A stretch of 64,000 nt of DNA from PALSA-270 sp963770915 (GCA_963770915.1 CAVYRG010000001.1:2046001-2110000), one strand, 5' to 3'; positions 53,019-62,031 are shown, counted from the first letter of the stretch. Numbers and translations: made by a program. Notes: generated by a model from the sequence alone, not told the origin.

Positions 53019-54033
53019 ATTCGATTTGAACTAAGCCTGCGCTTGAACCTACCCCCGCCGGGCTCTGCGGGGCACGCCAGGAATCGAGTACCGACACCTG
53101 ATGCACGCAGGAAACGGTGCAGTGCGGGGCGCAGGATTTTTCGGTCACATATTCGCGGCGAATGTCGGCGACGGTGTACTTCTCCAGCGGTGTGCCAGGG
53201 TAGCCGCGCTGCTGCGAACAATAATGCACCAAGCCGTTTTCGCAGATGTAAAGATAGCGCGCGCCGGCGCGGCAGCGCCACTGGTTGGGATGGCCTTGCG
53301 CGATGTTGTCCTGGAAGGCGTTGATGCGGGTGAAGCTGCGCTTCTCCATGGCCTTCATTTCGTGGTAGATGCGCTTTTCTTCATCCTGCAGCGGCTGCAG
53401 TTGGCCGCTGCCGTCGTGAATGATGCCGATGGTCGAGCTGAATCCCAGCGCGAGCGCGCGTTTGCCGATGGCCATGGCATCCTGCGGGTTGCTCACGCCG
53501 CCTCCCACCACGGAATTGATGTTGACGTGGAAATCGGCATACTCGGCGAGATTCTCCAGCTTCTTGTCGAGCACCTTGAGGCTCTTCTTCGAAACTTCGT
53601 CGGGGGTGACGTTGTCGATGGAAATCTGCAGCCATTCCAGGCCGGCGCGATTCAGGCGCTCGATGCGCTCAGGCACTAGCAGATAGCCGTTGGTGATGAG
53701 CCCTGCGACCATGCCGTTTTTGCGGATGCGGCGGATGATTTTGTCGAGTTCGGGGTGAAGCAGGGGCTCGCCGCCGGAAATGGTGATGACGGAGGTGCCC
53801 AGCTCGGCCAGCTTATCGACCCTGCGGAACATGTCCTCGGTGGGGACGGGCGGGGAGAAATCGTCGAATTCATTGCAATAGGTGCAGGCCAGGTTGCAGC
53901 GGCGGATGGGAATGATATGCGCGAGAAGAGGATGGTCGGTCGAGACCAACGCGCGGATAACTTCCCGCGCGCCGCGAATGTCGCGGTGCAATTGCTTGAA
54001 GCGGCGGCGCAGCTTGGTGAGGGTCGAGGGCAT
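53017..54033 (-). CDS. Radical SAM protein with Cys-rich C-terminus
   Basis: A 338-residue radical SAM enzyme. The [4Fe-4S]/SAM motif is IIPIRRCNLACTYCNEF (CxxxCxxC), followed by ITISGGEPLLHPELDKII and GLEWLQISIDN. The C-terminal region has further cysteines, WRCRAGARYLYICENGLVHYCSQQRG and CAPHCTVSCVHQ, suggesting an auxiliary SPASM-like cluster. The substrate is unknown; relatives act in peptide or lipid modification. The last about 20 residues (after SVLDSWRAP) overlap the transposase remnant on the opposite strand and may be read-through of foreign sequence. Confidence 0.88.
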   Translation of the reverse strand: MPSTLTKLRRRFKQLHRDIRGAREVIRALVSTDHPLLAHIIPIRRCNLACTYCNEFDDFSPPVPTEDMFRRVDKLAELGTSVITISGGEPLLHPELDKIIRRIRKNGMVAGLITNGYLLVPERIERLNRAGLEWLQISIDNVTPDEVSKKSLKVLDKKLENLAEYADFHVNINSVVGGGVSNPQDAMAIGKRALALGFSSTIGIIHDGSGQLQPLQDEEKRIYHEMKAMEKRSFTRINAFQDNIAQGHPNQWRCRAGARYLYICENGLVHYCSQQRGYPGTPLEKYTVADIRREYVTEKSCAPHCTVSCVHQVSVLDSWRAPQSPAGVGSSAGLVQIE

Positions 54034-54249
54034 GGGCTTTGGATATTAGAGCATAGGCGAGGGGCAAGTGCAGCGGTTTCAACAGTGTTTGGGGGCGATT
54101 GCGGTGCGAACGGGGATTGTTTCGCGTCGCGCGTTGGGGCGGCGTCTGCCACTTGCTGCGATGGTGACTAACCGTGGGAATCTTGACAGCAGCTAGCCAC
54201 AGGCGTCTAGTGAAGGCATGTTTCCCTCCGCGGGGATCGCACTAGCAAT

Positions 54250-54885
54250 ATGAAGCGCTGGCCGAGGTATGGCGGTGTGGTGTTGCTGTTCCTGATCTTC
54301 CTCGGGGCCGCATTTTACATGATTGTTTTTGTGCGCGTGGTGCCACCGATCTCAGGGAAGTTGGTAGACGCAGTCACCGGCAAGCCCGTCCCTGGGATGA
54401 GCGTCTGCCTCCAGGTCGATGCTGACGGATTAGGACACCATCAACTACTGCGGAGGGAAGTGACGAAAAGCAACGATTCGGGCCGGTTCTTTCTCGCGCC
54501 CTCCATCCATGACATGGCGGTGCTGCAGACATGGGAGGGCTACTCGATTCGAGTGACCGATCCTCAAAGTGACAATGCTGTACCATGCGGACCAAATCTC
54601 GGGCCGGGACTGAATGAGGTCCATCCAGGGCAGTCCGTGGGTGGGAGAGAGGACAAAACACGGTATTTTCCGGTTGTGCTGTTGAAGCAAGGCGAGAATG
54701 ATCACAATCGAAACACTACCCAACGTGCGCTACGGTCCCCGTTGGCCATGCGGGTCGCGCTCATCCCTCTACTGCCAAACGTTGATGAGTGTGGGCGTAT
54801 TCAAGACTCGACTCTGGCTAGAGATTGCCGGGACTTGAATGCAGAGGCCCTGGCAGACCGCAAGGGGAGCGTCCCTAACCCATAA
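54250..54885 (+). CDS. Membrane-anchored protein with carboxypeptidase-regulatory-like domain
   Basis: 211 residues: a strong N-terminal helix (VVLLFLIFLGAAFYMIVFV), then one regulatory-like beta domain (ISGKLVDAVTGKPVPGMSVCLQVDADG..SNDSGRFFLAPS) and a polar tail (CGRIQDSTLARDCRDLN). The type is similar to the two proteins at 46-49 kb but single-domain. The start has no strong ribosome site. The repeat array begins immediately after the stop. Confidence 0.68.
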   Translation: MKRWPRYGGVVLLFLIFLGAAFYMIVFVRVVPPISGKLVDAVTGKPVPGMSVCLQVDADGLGHHQLLRREVTKSNDSGRFFLAPSIHDMAVLQTWEGYSIRVTDPQSDNAVPCGPNLGPGLNEVHPGQSVGGREDKTRYFPVVLLKQGENDHNRNTTQRALRSPLAMRVALIPLLPNVDECGRIQDSTLARDCRDLNAEALADRKGSVPNP

Positions 54886-54902
54886 TGCGCCTCCCGTCGG
54901 CT

Positions 54903-54927
54903 GTCATTCCGAACCCGTTTTTTGGGG
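54903..54927. repeat. Left half of a GTCATTCCGA element
   Basis: GTCATTCCGAACCCGTTTTTT followed by unrelated sequence; the AGCAGATTCC right half is missing. It looks like a truncated copy at the edge of the array. Confidence 0.6.
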
Positions 54928-54977
54928 TAGGGTAGGCATTGCGTGTCTCCGCCCGCACCGATACCCCTTCCAACTTT

Positions 54978-55670
54978 GTCATTCCGAACCCGGCTTTTTG
55001 GGTGAGGAATCTGCTTTTGCCTTTCCTGCTCACCCCGAACCGCACACAGCAGATTCCTCGCGCGATGAAGCCACGCTTCGGAATGACAAAGGGTAGGTAT
55101 GGGTTTCTACAGACTCTCTGCTGCCGCTTTTCAACTTAACTCTCCTGTACCGAACCATTTCCCACTTTGTCATTCCGAACCCGCTTTTTGGGTGAGGAAT
55201 CTGCTTTTGCCTTTCCTGCTCACCCCGAACCGCACACAGCAGATTCCTCGCGCGATGAAGCCACGCTTCGGAATGACAATGGGTAGGTATGGGTTTCTAC
55301 AGACTCTCTGATGCCGCTTTTCAACTTAACTCTCCTGTACCCAACCATTTCCCACTTTGTCATTCCGAACCCGCTTTTTGGGTGAGGAATCTGCTTTTGC
55401 CTTTCCTGCTCACCCCGAACCGCACATAGCAGATTCCTCGCGCGATGAAGCCACGCTTCGGAATGACAATGGGTAGGGTATGGGTTTCTACAGACTCTCT
55501 GATGCCGCTTTTCAACCTAACTCTCCTGTACCCAACCATTTCCCACTTTGTCATTCCGAACCCGGCTTTTTGGGTGAGGAATCTGCTTTTTGGTTCTTGC
55601 CGCCTTCGTCATCGCCCCCCTACGGAACACAGCAGATTCCTCGCGCGATGAGTCCGCGCTTCGGAATGAC
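54978..55670. repeat. Tandem array of four GTCATTCCGA palindromes
   Basis: Copies at 54978-55087, 55169-55277, 55359-55467 and 55550-55670. Each has a GTCATTCCGAACCC(G)GC start, GAGGAATCTGCTTTT, ACAGCAGATTCCTCGCGCGATGA and CGCTTCGGAATGAC end. The first three are separated by a nearly identical 81-82 base spacer, giving a 190-191 base unit. The fourth copy differs inside. This is a recent tandem duplication of palindrome plus spacer. Confidence 0.9.
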
Positions 55671-55767
55671 AATGGCAAAGGGACAGATCCACAACCGAAG
55701 CGCTACTGCCTGTGACGGCCGACCTTGCATCCACCCCCGCTCCCGATCATTCTCGAGAGCCACGCTC

Positions 55768-56127
55768 ATGCCGCGAGAAAAACGCTATTACGTTTACATC
55801 CTGTCCAGCAAGAGCAGGGTTCTTTACGTCGGCATGACTGGCTTCTTGGCTGCCCGGATGCTGCAGCACAAGGCCCGGGAAACGGACGGGTTTACTCGCC
55901 GATACCATGTCGACCGTCTGGTTTACTTCGAGGTATTCCGATACGTAAACAACGCCATAGCTCGCGAGACTGAGATCAAAGGCTGGCGTCGGGAGAAGAA
56001 GGTTGCGTTGATCGAGGCGAACAACCCTTTGTGGCGCGATCTGGCCGCCGGATGGGGCCAGCCAGCGCGCATGATAACAGCAGATTCCTCGCGCGATGAA
56101 GCCGCGCTTCGGAACGACAAGCGGTAG
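55768..56127 (+). CDS. GIY-YIG domain protein (UPF0213/YhbQ-like) ending in a repeat
   Basis: A 119-residue GIY-YIG nuclease-fold protein. KRYYVYILSSKSRVLYVGMTG (the YVY..LYVG form of the motif) is followed by AARMLQHK, YFEVFRYVNNAIARETEIKGWRR and KKVALIEANNPLWRDL, carrying the family Arg, Glu and Asn. The ATG at 55768 gives the family start. The family part ends near WRDLAAGW; the last about 16 residues (ITADSSRDEAALRNDKR) are encoded by the right half of a GTCATTCCGA element (56079-56118). It lies between full copies of the same repeat. Confidence 0.8.
   Translation: MPREKRYYVYILSSKSRVLYVGMTGFLAARMLQHKARETDGFTRRYHVDRLVYFEVFRYVNNAIARETEIKGWRREKKVALIEANNPLWRDLAAGWGQPARMITADSSRDEAALRNDKR
56079..56118. 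repeat. Right half of a GTCATTCCGA element inside the GIY-YIG gene
   Basis: AGCAGATTCCTCGCGCGATGA..CGCTTCGGAACGAC, matching the right halves of the array copies. It has no left half directly before it and provides the last codons and stop region of the GIY-YIG frame. Confidence 0.8.
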
Positions 56128-56176
56128 GGTATTGGGTCTTCGACAAATCCTCCCGCACCGAACCCCTTCCGACTTT

Positions 56177-56296
56177 GTTGTTCCGAACCCTCTTTTTGGG
56201 TGAGGAATTTGCTTTGGGTTTTTCCCGCCTTCGTCATCGCCCCCGGCCGCGCAGAAAGCAGATTCCTCGCGCGATGAGTCCGCGCTTCGGAATGAC
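56177..56296. repeat. GTCATTCCGA element (full, diverged)
   Basis: Starts GTTGTTCCGAACCC, core GAGGAATTTGCTTTG, end AAGCAGATTCCTCGCGCGATGAGTC..CGCTTCGGAATGAC. The 56297-56562 stretch after it holds no recognised feature. Confidence 0.8.
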
Positions 56297-56562
56297 AAGG
56301 GGTGGGGGAATGCCGCAGACCCTACGAAAAACCGCCAGCGGTGACACCCGCGCGATAAGTTGAATCCGCATGACACTCATTCCCAACGCCAGCGGCAAAA
56401 CGTCCAAATCCTTTCCCCTAAGAAGCCAGGTTGATGCCACCCGAGAACCACCTTGGATCCATACACTTAGCGAATGATGCGCACTTAATCCCCGGTGCAT
56501 TGCCGTGCCTCAGACTGGGACGTAGAAGTGAGCCTGCGGCTGAGGCTGCGCCTGAGGTGCTT

Positions 56563-57127
56563 ATGAAGATTTCCCGCTTTATCTTGCTGGCGTTGACGAT
56601 CGGCGGTTGCCGGATGCCTGGCCCACGGCCAGGCCGGTTGGGTTCCTGACGGAATGGAGGCTCTGCGGCAGGAAGCCTCGTCGAAAACGGATTTCACGAT
56701 GGATCATTCCATGTTGATTCTTGCCTCCAAGCTGGACCCCGACGACCAGGACTTGCGGCGGGTGATTGCCGGGGTGAGCGGAGTTTCGGTGCATAGCTAT
56801 CGCTTTGCGGCGCCTTGGGCTTACGACCCGGGCGCGCTCGGAGCGGTGAAGGATGAGTACCACACGGCGGGATGGAAGCAGGTGGTGAACAAGCACGCGA
56901 AAGACGGCGCGCCGGGGAGGACCGATCTGTGGATCCGTCTGCAGAACAACGCGATCAGCAATGTCGCGATTCTGGTGGCCCGCGCGAAAGAAGTGGATTT
57001 GATTGAGGTGTCGGGCTCGATCAGCCCGTTGGATTTGTTGCATCTTTGCGGGCATTTTGGGATTCCGCAGATTGAAGGCGGGGTGGATGTGCGGGGCGAT
57101 GGAACGCGCGACGCACCGCAGAATTAA
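56563..57127 (+). pseudogene. DUF4252 protein with a frameshift in the signal peptide
   Basis: The body (MDHSMLILASKLDPDDQDLRRVIAGVSGVSVHSYRF..RTDLWIRLQNNAISNVAILVARAKEVDLIEVSGSISPLDLLHLCGHFGIP) matches the DUF4252 family. The expected exported N-terminus is in another frame: MKISRFILLALT from ATG 56563 (with GAGGTG before it), and then, one base further, SAVAGCLAHGQAGW. One extra base near 56596-56600 separates them; removing it gives 188 codons. As read, only an internal ATG at 56654 could start the body, without a signal. Confidence 0.7.
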
Positions 57128-57158
57128 CCACCGAGGGACACAGCGTAGCCAAGGAACC

Positions 57159-57851
57159 CTAACACTCCAGCGCTTTGCGCAAGGCGGCGCGGGCCAGGAT
57201 GCGGGTGGAATCGAGCGTGGGCAGCGGCGAGGCGTCGGGCGTAACGAGGAGCGGAATTTCCGTGCAGCCGAGGACGACCGCATCGCAACCCTCGTCGGCG
57301 AGAGTGCGGATGGTTTCGACGAGATAGGCAAGCGAACGCGGCAGAAATTGGGCGTTGACCAGCTCATCGAAGATGATCTGGTTGATCTTCTCGCGTTGCT
57401 GCGAACTGGGAATGCGGTAGTCGAGCCCGGCGGCTTTCAGTTTTTCCGGATAGACCGGACCCTCCATCAAGAAGCGCGTGCCCAGCACACCCAGCCGCCG
57501 GTAATGGCAGCGTGCGGCCTCGTTGGCGACCTCCTGCGCAATGTGCAGCCAGGGGCGTGGCGAGCGGCGGGCAACCAGATCGAAAGCCTGATGAATGGTG
57601 TTGTCAGGGCAAATGAGAAAGTCGGCGCCGGCGCGGGCCAGCTTTTCCGCCGAGGACATCATCAGCTGGGCGACGCCAGCCCAGTCGCCGGGCTCGATGT
57701 ACTTCATGTATTCGGCGAGGGGATGAGTGTGCAGAGAAACTTCCGGATGGTTGTGCGGGCCGAGCATGTCGGCGCCTTCAAGGCAGATGGTGCGATAGCA
57801 GAGGGCGGCGCCTTCGGCGCTGCAGGCAACGATGCCGATGTGCTGGGGCAT
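57159..57851 (-). CDS. Aspartate/glutamate racemase family protein
   Basis: A 230-residue cofactor-independent racemase that interconverts L- and D-Asp or Glu. The two catalytic cysteine regions appear as IVACSAEGAALCYRTI (N-terminal, variant) and DAVVLGCTEIPLLV; the PDNTIHQAF stretch and EPGDWAGVAQLM are family features. The ATG at 57851 is the conserved start; the frame to 57938 overlaps the adenosine deaminase end. It is on the same strand, 61 bases after that gene. Confidence 0.9.
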   Translation of the reverse strand: MPQHIGIVACSAEGAALCYRTICLEGADMLGPHNHPEVSLHTHPLAEYMKYIEPGDWAGVAQLMMSSAEKLARAGADFLICPDNTIHQAFDLVARRSPRPWLHIAQEVANEAARCHYRRLGVLGTRFLMEGPVYPEKLKAAGLDYRIPSSQQREKINQIIFDELVNAQFLPRSLAYLVETIRTLADEGCDAVVLGCTEIPLLVTPDASPLPTLDSTRILARAALRKALEC

Positions 57852-57912
57852 GGGTGATCCGTCGTGGAAAGAGTAAACCACGAATGACACGAAGTCACAC
57901 GAAGGAAGTCGT

Positions 57913-58929
57913 TTAGGTTCGAGCGGCGGCGGCGTCAAACAAGTTGAGGAATTCCAACTTCTTTTCTGCCGGAAGAAACGACGCCTCGAAGGAATTGCGC
58001 GCGATTTCGCGGAGGTGCTCTTCGGTGAAGGCGAAAGATTCCTGGGCGATCTGATATTCCCTCGCCAAAGAAGTCCCGAACATGGCGGGATCGTCGCTGT
58101 TGAGGGTGATCATGACACCGCGATCGAAATAGTTGCGCACGGGGTGGTCGGCGAGAGACTTGCAGCAGCCGGTGCGCAGATTGCTGGTGATGCAGACCTC
58201 GACTGGCGTCTGCCGGCCCGCCAGCTCTTCCACCAACTCGGAATCCTGGGCGGCGTTCAGGCCGTGGCCGATGCGCTCGGCCTTCAGGTTCAGCGCGCCC
58301 CAAACCGATCCCGGGCCGGCGTACTCGCCGGCGTGAGCCGTCAGGCGCAGGCCTTGGCTGGCAGCGTAGGCGTAGGGGTCACGGAAGAGTTCCGGCGGGG
58401 CTTTTTGCTCGTCGCCGCCGATGCCGATGGCCACGACGTGGCGCTCGCGATAGAGCGCGGCCTGCTCGAAGACGGTGCGGGCGGCCTCGGGGCCGAATTG
58501 GCGGACGGCGTCGAAAATCCACAAGAGCGAAATGCCGAAATCGCGCTCGCCGCTCTGGCGTCCGCGTTCCAGACCTTCGAAGATGGCGGCGAAATCCTGC
58601 TCCCGCCACAGGCAGACTCCCACGGAGACATAAACTTCCGCGTGCAGCACGTTTTCGGATTTGAGCTTCTCCATCAGGCGGTAGGTGATGAGCTCGTAAT
58701 CTTCCGGTGCGCGCAGGTCTTCGGTGATGGTCTTGAAAGCCTGTAGGAAGCCGGGGAAATCATCATAGCGGTAAAGCTGCTGGACTTCCGCCAGGGTGCT
58801 GTTTCGGCCGTGCCGGCGCCGTAGCTCCTGCAAGGTCGGCGGGTCGATGGAGCCTTCGAGGTGAAGATGCAGGTCAGCCTTGGGAAGGGTGAGGACGAAG
58901 TTGCTGAGCCGGTCGGCGACGGGCGGCAT
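57913..58929 (-). CDS. add: Adenosine deaminase
   Basis: Deaminates adenosine to inosine (or a related substrate such as adenine or aminodeoxyfutalosine). It has 338 residues in a TIM-barrel amidohydrolase fold with ADLHLHLEGSIDP (zinc HxH), GLRLTAHAGEYAGPGSVWGAL (catalytic HAGE), RIGHGL and VMITLNSDDPAMFG (zinc Asp). The specificity cannot be read with confidence. It forms a gene pair with the racemase downstream. Confidence 0.93.
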   Translation of the reverse strand: MPPVADRLSNFVLTLPKADLHLHLEGSIDPPTLQELRRRHGRNSTLAEVQQLYRYDDFPGFLQAFKTITEDLRAPEDYELITYRLMEKLKSENVLHAEVYVSVGVCLWREQDFAAIFEGLERGRQSGERDFGISLLWIFDAVRQFGPEAARTVFEQAALYRERHVVAIGIGGDEQKAPPELFRDPYAYAASQGLRLTAHAGEYAGPGSVWGALNLKAERIGHGLNAAQDSELVEELAGRQTPVEVCITSNLRTGCCKSLADHPVRNYFDRGVMITLNSDDPAMFGTSLAREYQIAQESFAFTEEHLREIARNSFEASFLPAEKKLEFLNLFDAAAART

Positions 58930-58988
58930 AGGGAGATTTTATCGCGTTCTGACGGCGAGGGAATGGGCTCGACAGCGCTGCTCGACAG

Positions 58989-60601
58989 CTACCGTTTGGC
59001 GAACTCGCTGTGGTGGCGGCTGAATAGGAAGTAGATGCATAGGCCGATGCCGAGCCAAATCACGAAACGAAGCCAGGTGATGACCGTCAGGCCGGTCATC
59101 AGGCCGCCGCACAAAATCACAGAGATCAGCAGGAAACAGCGGGACGAACGGCACGCGGAAGGTGCGCGGACGGTCGGGCTGGCGGCGGCGCAGGAAGATC
59201 ACGCCGAGCGAGACCAGCACGAAGGCGAACAGCGTGCCGATGTTCGAAAGATCGGCGGCGTCTCCGATGTCGACCAGCCCAGCGGGAATGCCGACGGCAA
59301 AGCAGGCGATCCACGTGGACCAGTAAGGGGTTTTGAATTTGGGATGCACGGCGGAGAAAAGCTTGGGCAGCAGGCCATCGCGCGACATGGCGTACCAGAT
59401 GCGAGCCTGGCCGTATTGAAAGACGAGCAGCGAGGAGATCATTCCCATGAGCGCGCCCACCACGATCACGGAGCGAAAGAACGGATGCACGCCGAGTTGT
59501 TCCATGGCGTAGGCGACGGGGGCATCCGCCGCCCGGCCCGAGACGAAAGTCGTGTACTTCATCATGCCAAGCAGCACGATCGGCCACGCCGACATAGAGT
59601 ACGGTGCAGATCACGAGCGAGGCGATGATTCCGAAGGGCAAGTCGCGCTGCGGGTCTTTGCACTCCTCGGCTGCGGTGGAAACCGAATCGAAGCCGATGT
59701 AGGTGAAAAAGACGATAGCTCCGCCGGTGACGATGCCGCCGAAGCCGGAAGGCGCAAAGGGATGCCAGTTGGCCGGGTGAACCAGCATGCCGCCCACGAC
59801 CAGAAACGTAACGATGGCGCCGATTTTGATAGCGACCATCACGTTGTTGGCTTCCGCCGACTCGCGCACGCCGCGCACCAGCAGCAGAGTCAGAATGAAG
59901 ACAATCAGAAATCCCGGGAGATTGAAATAGGCGCCCGTCCATTTGCCGGAAGCCCACACCGGGGTGGACCACTTATCGGACAGATTGATGCCGAAGGCCG
60001 CAAGCTGGGCCTTGGTGTAGCCGCTGAAGCCAACCGCCACGGCAACATTGCTGACGACGTACTCGAGAATGAGGTCCCAGCCGATGATCCAGGCGAAAAT
60101 TTCGCCGAGCGTGGCGTAGGAGTAGGTGTAGGCGCTGCCCGCGATGGGGATCATCGAGGCCAGTTCGGCGTAGCAAAGGCCGGCAAAACTGCACGCCACT
60201 GCCACCAGCAGAAACGAAATGGCGATGGAGGGCCCGGCGGGTGGGCGTCCGTGCATGAGCGCGCCTGCCGAGCTGCCGGTGCGCAGGTAGTTGACCAGCA
60301 GGTCCAGCACCTGGGCATGCAGAATGGAGGGCGCCTCGAAATGCTCTCCGGCGGCCGCGGTGCCCGTGAGGACGAAGATTCCCGCGCCGATGATGGCGCC
60401 GATGCCCAGCGCGGTGAGCGACCAGGGGCCGAGGGTTTTCTTGAGCCGATGCTCTGGTTCGTCCGCCTCGGCGATCAGCTTGTCGATGGACTTGCAGCAG
60501 AGCAGTTGGCTCGAGGAGGTGCGCCCGCCTGCGTCGGGGCCTGAGATCGCCGGGTCTGGCAGCGTAGTCTCCTTGAGCCGTTGGCCATTCGCAATTGGCA
60601 C
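58989..60601 (-). pseudogene. APC-family amino acid permease broken by two frameshifts
   Basis: Cationic amino-acid transporter type: KSIDKLIAEADEPEHRLKKTLGPWSLTALGIGAIIGAGIFVLTG, ELASMIPIAGSAYTYSYATLGEIFAWIIGWDLILEYVV and FFTYIGFDSVSTAAEECKDPQRDLPFGI. Extra bases near 59582-59585 and 59126-59133 shift the frame. Skipping both restores VAIVLLGMMKYTTFV.. and FPLISVILCGGLMTGLTVITWLRF..RHHSEFAKR and a 537-codon gene. Without that the protein stops early. The start (GTG 60601) is tentative. Confidence 0.85.
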
Positions 60602-60670
60602 TTAGCCAGCGGACTCCCTGGCGGCGAATCAGACTTCTCAGCCGCCAAGCGCCAACTGCTAAGTGCCAAT
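60594..60670. repeat. Hairpin at the permease start / small-gene end
   Basis: ATTGGCACTTAGC (60594-60606) and GCTAAGTGCCAAT (60658-60670) are perfectly complementary, with an inner TGGCGGC / GCCGCCA pair. It could terminate the small basic gene on the minus strand or be a repeat copy. Confidence 0.7.
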
Positions 60671-60677
60671 GCGGTTT

Positions 60678-60839
60678 CTATCGCTTCGCCTGGCCGCGCG
60701 CCAGCTTCTTCACCTTGCTTTTTTTCGATCCGCGCGCGTAGTCGCGGGGCTTCTTCGGCTTTTCCGCCTTCACTTTCTTGCGGGCGGCGCGTTTGGCTTT
60801 CTTGCGTTCTTCTTTGCTGAGCGTCGATGTATTGGCCAT
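60678..60839 (-). CDS. 53-residue Lys/Arg-rich protein
   Basis: ATG 60839 with AAGGA 5 bases upstream reads a 53-residue protein: KEERKKAKRAARKKVKAEKP, PRDYARGSKKSKVKKLARGQAKR. Over 40% of residues are Lys or Arg, so it probably binds nucleic acid or the ribosome. No family recognised. The gene lies between the permease and pcrA on the same strand. Confidence 0.7.
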   Translation of the reverse strand: MANTSTLSKEERKKAKRAARKKVKAEKPKKPRDYARGSKKSKVKKLARGQAKR

Positions 60840-60858
60840 GAGTCCTTTTTGATTTTGT

Positions 60859-60945
60859 AATTTGGAAATTGGGGAATTTTGTAATTTGAGAGCGGCGCTC
60901 GCGGTTCAAATTACTAAATTTCCCAATTACAAAATTACCAAATTT
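60859..60945. repeat. AT-rich imperfect palindrome after pcrA
   Basis: Runs such as TTTTGTAATTTGA and TCAAATTACTAAAT pair across a GC-rich loop (AGCGGCGCTCGCGG). It lies immediately downstream of the pcrA stop and may terminate transcription, but its length and AT content look like a separate repeat type. Confidence 0.6.
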
Positions 60946-61304
60946 GTTTCAGGCGCGCTCCAACTGGGCGTATTTCTCCACCAGCTTCTTCAAACCGAAG
61001 CGAGGAGAATTGTACCGTAATCTTGGCTTCTTCACCGTCGCCTTCGCGCTGATAGACCGTTCCCTCGCCGTATTTCGGGTGGCGGACGCGCTGGCCGGGG
61101 CGGAATCCTTTCTTGCCCGGACGGCGGCTCGACCGGCACTTTGGGGAGGGTGAATTGCTTGCCGCGCGAGGCGAAAAACTCGGCGATGTTGTCGATGGAG
61201 TTGTACTTGGGAGCTGGCGGGGTTTGACGCTTGCCTGGCGGGCGCGATCCAGGCAGCGGACTGGTCTTCGTCTTCGTAGGCGTAGTGGGTGTCGGCAGTA
61301 AGGC

Positions 61305-61351
61305 CTGCGGAGCTACGCTCCGCCGGACGGCCGAGGGCGGCCGTCCCCACG
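61305..61351. repeat. Palindromic element inside pcrA (C-terminal linker)
   Basis: GCGGAGCTACGCTCCGC then GGACGGCCGAGGGCGGCCGTCC, the reverse orientation of the two-hairpin composite of 29544. It lies in frame before the THYAYEDED region. Confidence 0.75.
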
Positions 61352-61614
61352 TGATTTCTGCGAGCGTTACGGCCTCCGCCTAAGTCTTCCATCAGCTCGG
61401 CCGGGACTTCTTCCAGGAATCGCGAGGGGACGCTGGCTTCGGGCAGATCGGTGCCATAGCGGCGGCGGTAGACGGCGCGGGTCAGGACCAGCGTGCTCAT
61501 GGCGCGCGTCATGCCCACGTAGCAGAGGCGGCGCTCTTCCTCGATGTCATCGGGATGGAGGAAGGTGCGCGAGTGCGGAAACAGGCCCTCTTCCAGGCCG
61601 CAGAGGAAGACCAG

Positions 61615-61652
<38 letters not shown>

Positions 61653-61908
61653 GCGTGATCTGGGCGCGCTCGTCGTAGGCGTCGGCGTCGCTCACCAGAG
61701 CGGCATGGTCGAGAAACTGATCGAGGGTTTCGCCACGGTCGCGCGAATCCATGGCGGCGTTGACCAGTTCGTGCAGGTTCTCGACGCGCGAGTAGGCTTC
61801 GGGCGTGTCTTCTTCTTCGAGTTGCTTGATGTAGCCGGTGCGGTCGATCAGGAATTTGAGGAGTTCGGCGGTGTTTGCGGCCGAGCCGGGGGTTCGGAAC
61901 GCTTCCGG

Positions 61909-61937
61909 TGTAGGGCGGGCGCCCTCGCCCGCCGCTG
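61909..61937. repeat. Palindromic element inside pcrA (middle linker)
   Basis: GGGCGGGCGCCCTCGCCCGC, closely matching the palindrome inside valS at 34558-34585. It encodes ..AAAGEGARPTPE.. in the helicase. Confidence 0.7.
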
Positions 61938-62031
61938 CGGAGGGCTGGTCCTCTTCGGCGGCTCCGAAATTGAATTCCGCGGGATCGAAGGCGATCTGCG
62001 CATCCCCGCCCATCGTAGCGGTGTCCGGCAA

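Noticed and set aside
54978..55670. CRISPR-like spacing of repeats
   Set aside because: The units are 190-base tandem duplicates with palindromes of about 110 bases and near-identical spacers, and no cas gene is near. CRISPR repeats are 23-50 bases with unique spacers.
60475..60909. 144-residue frame on the minus strand
   Set aside because: It covers the AT-rich palindrome, the small basic gene in another frame and the permease start; the protein has repeat-derived runs (ITKFPNFQITK).
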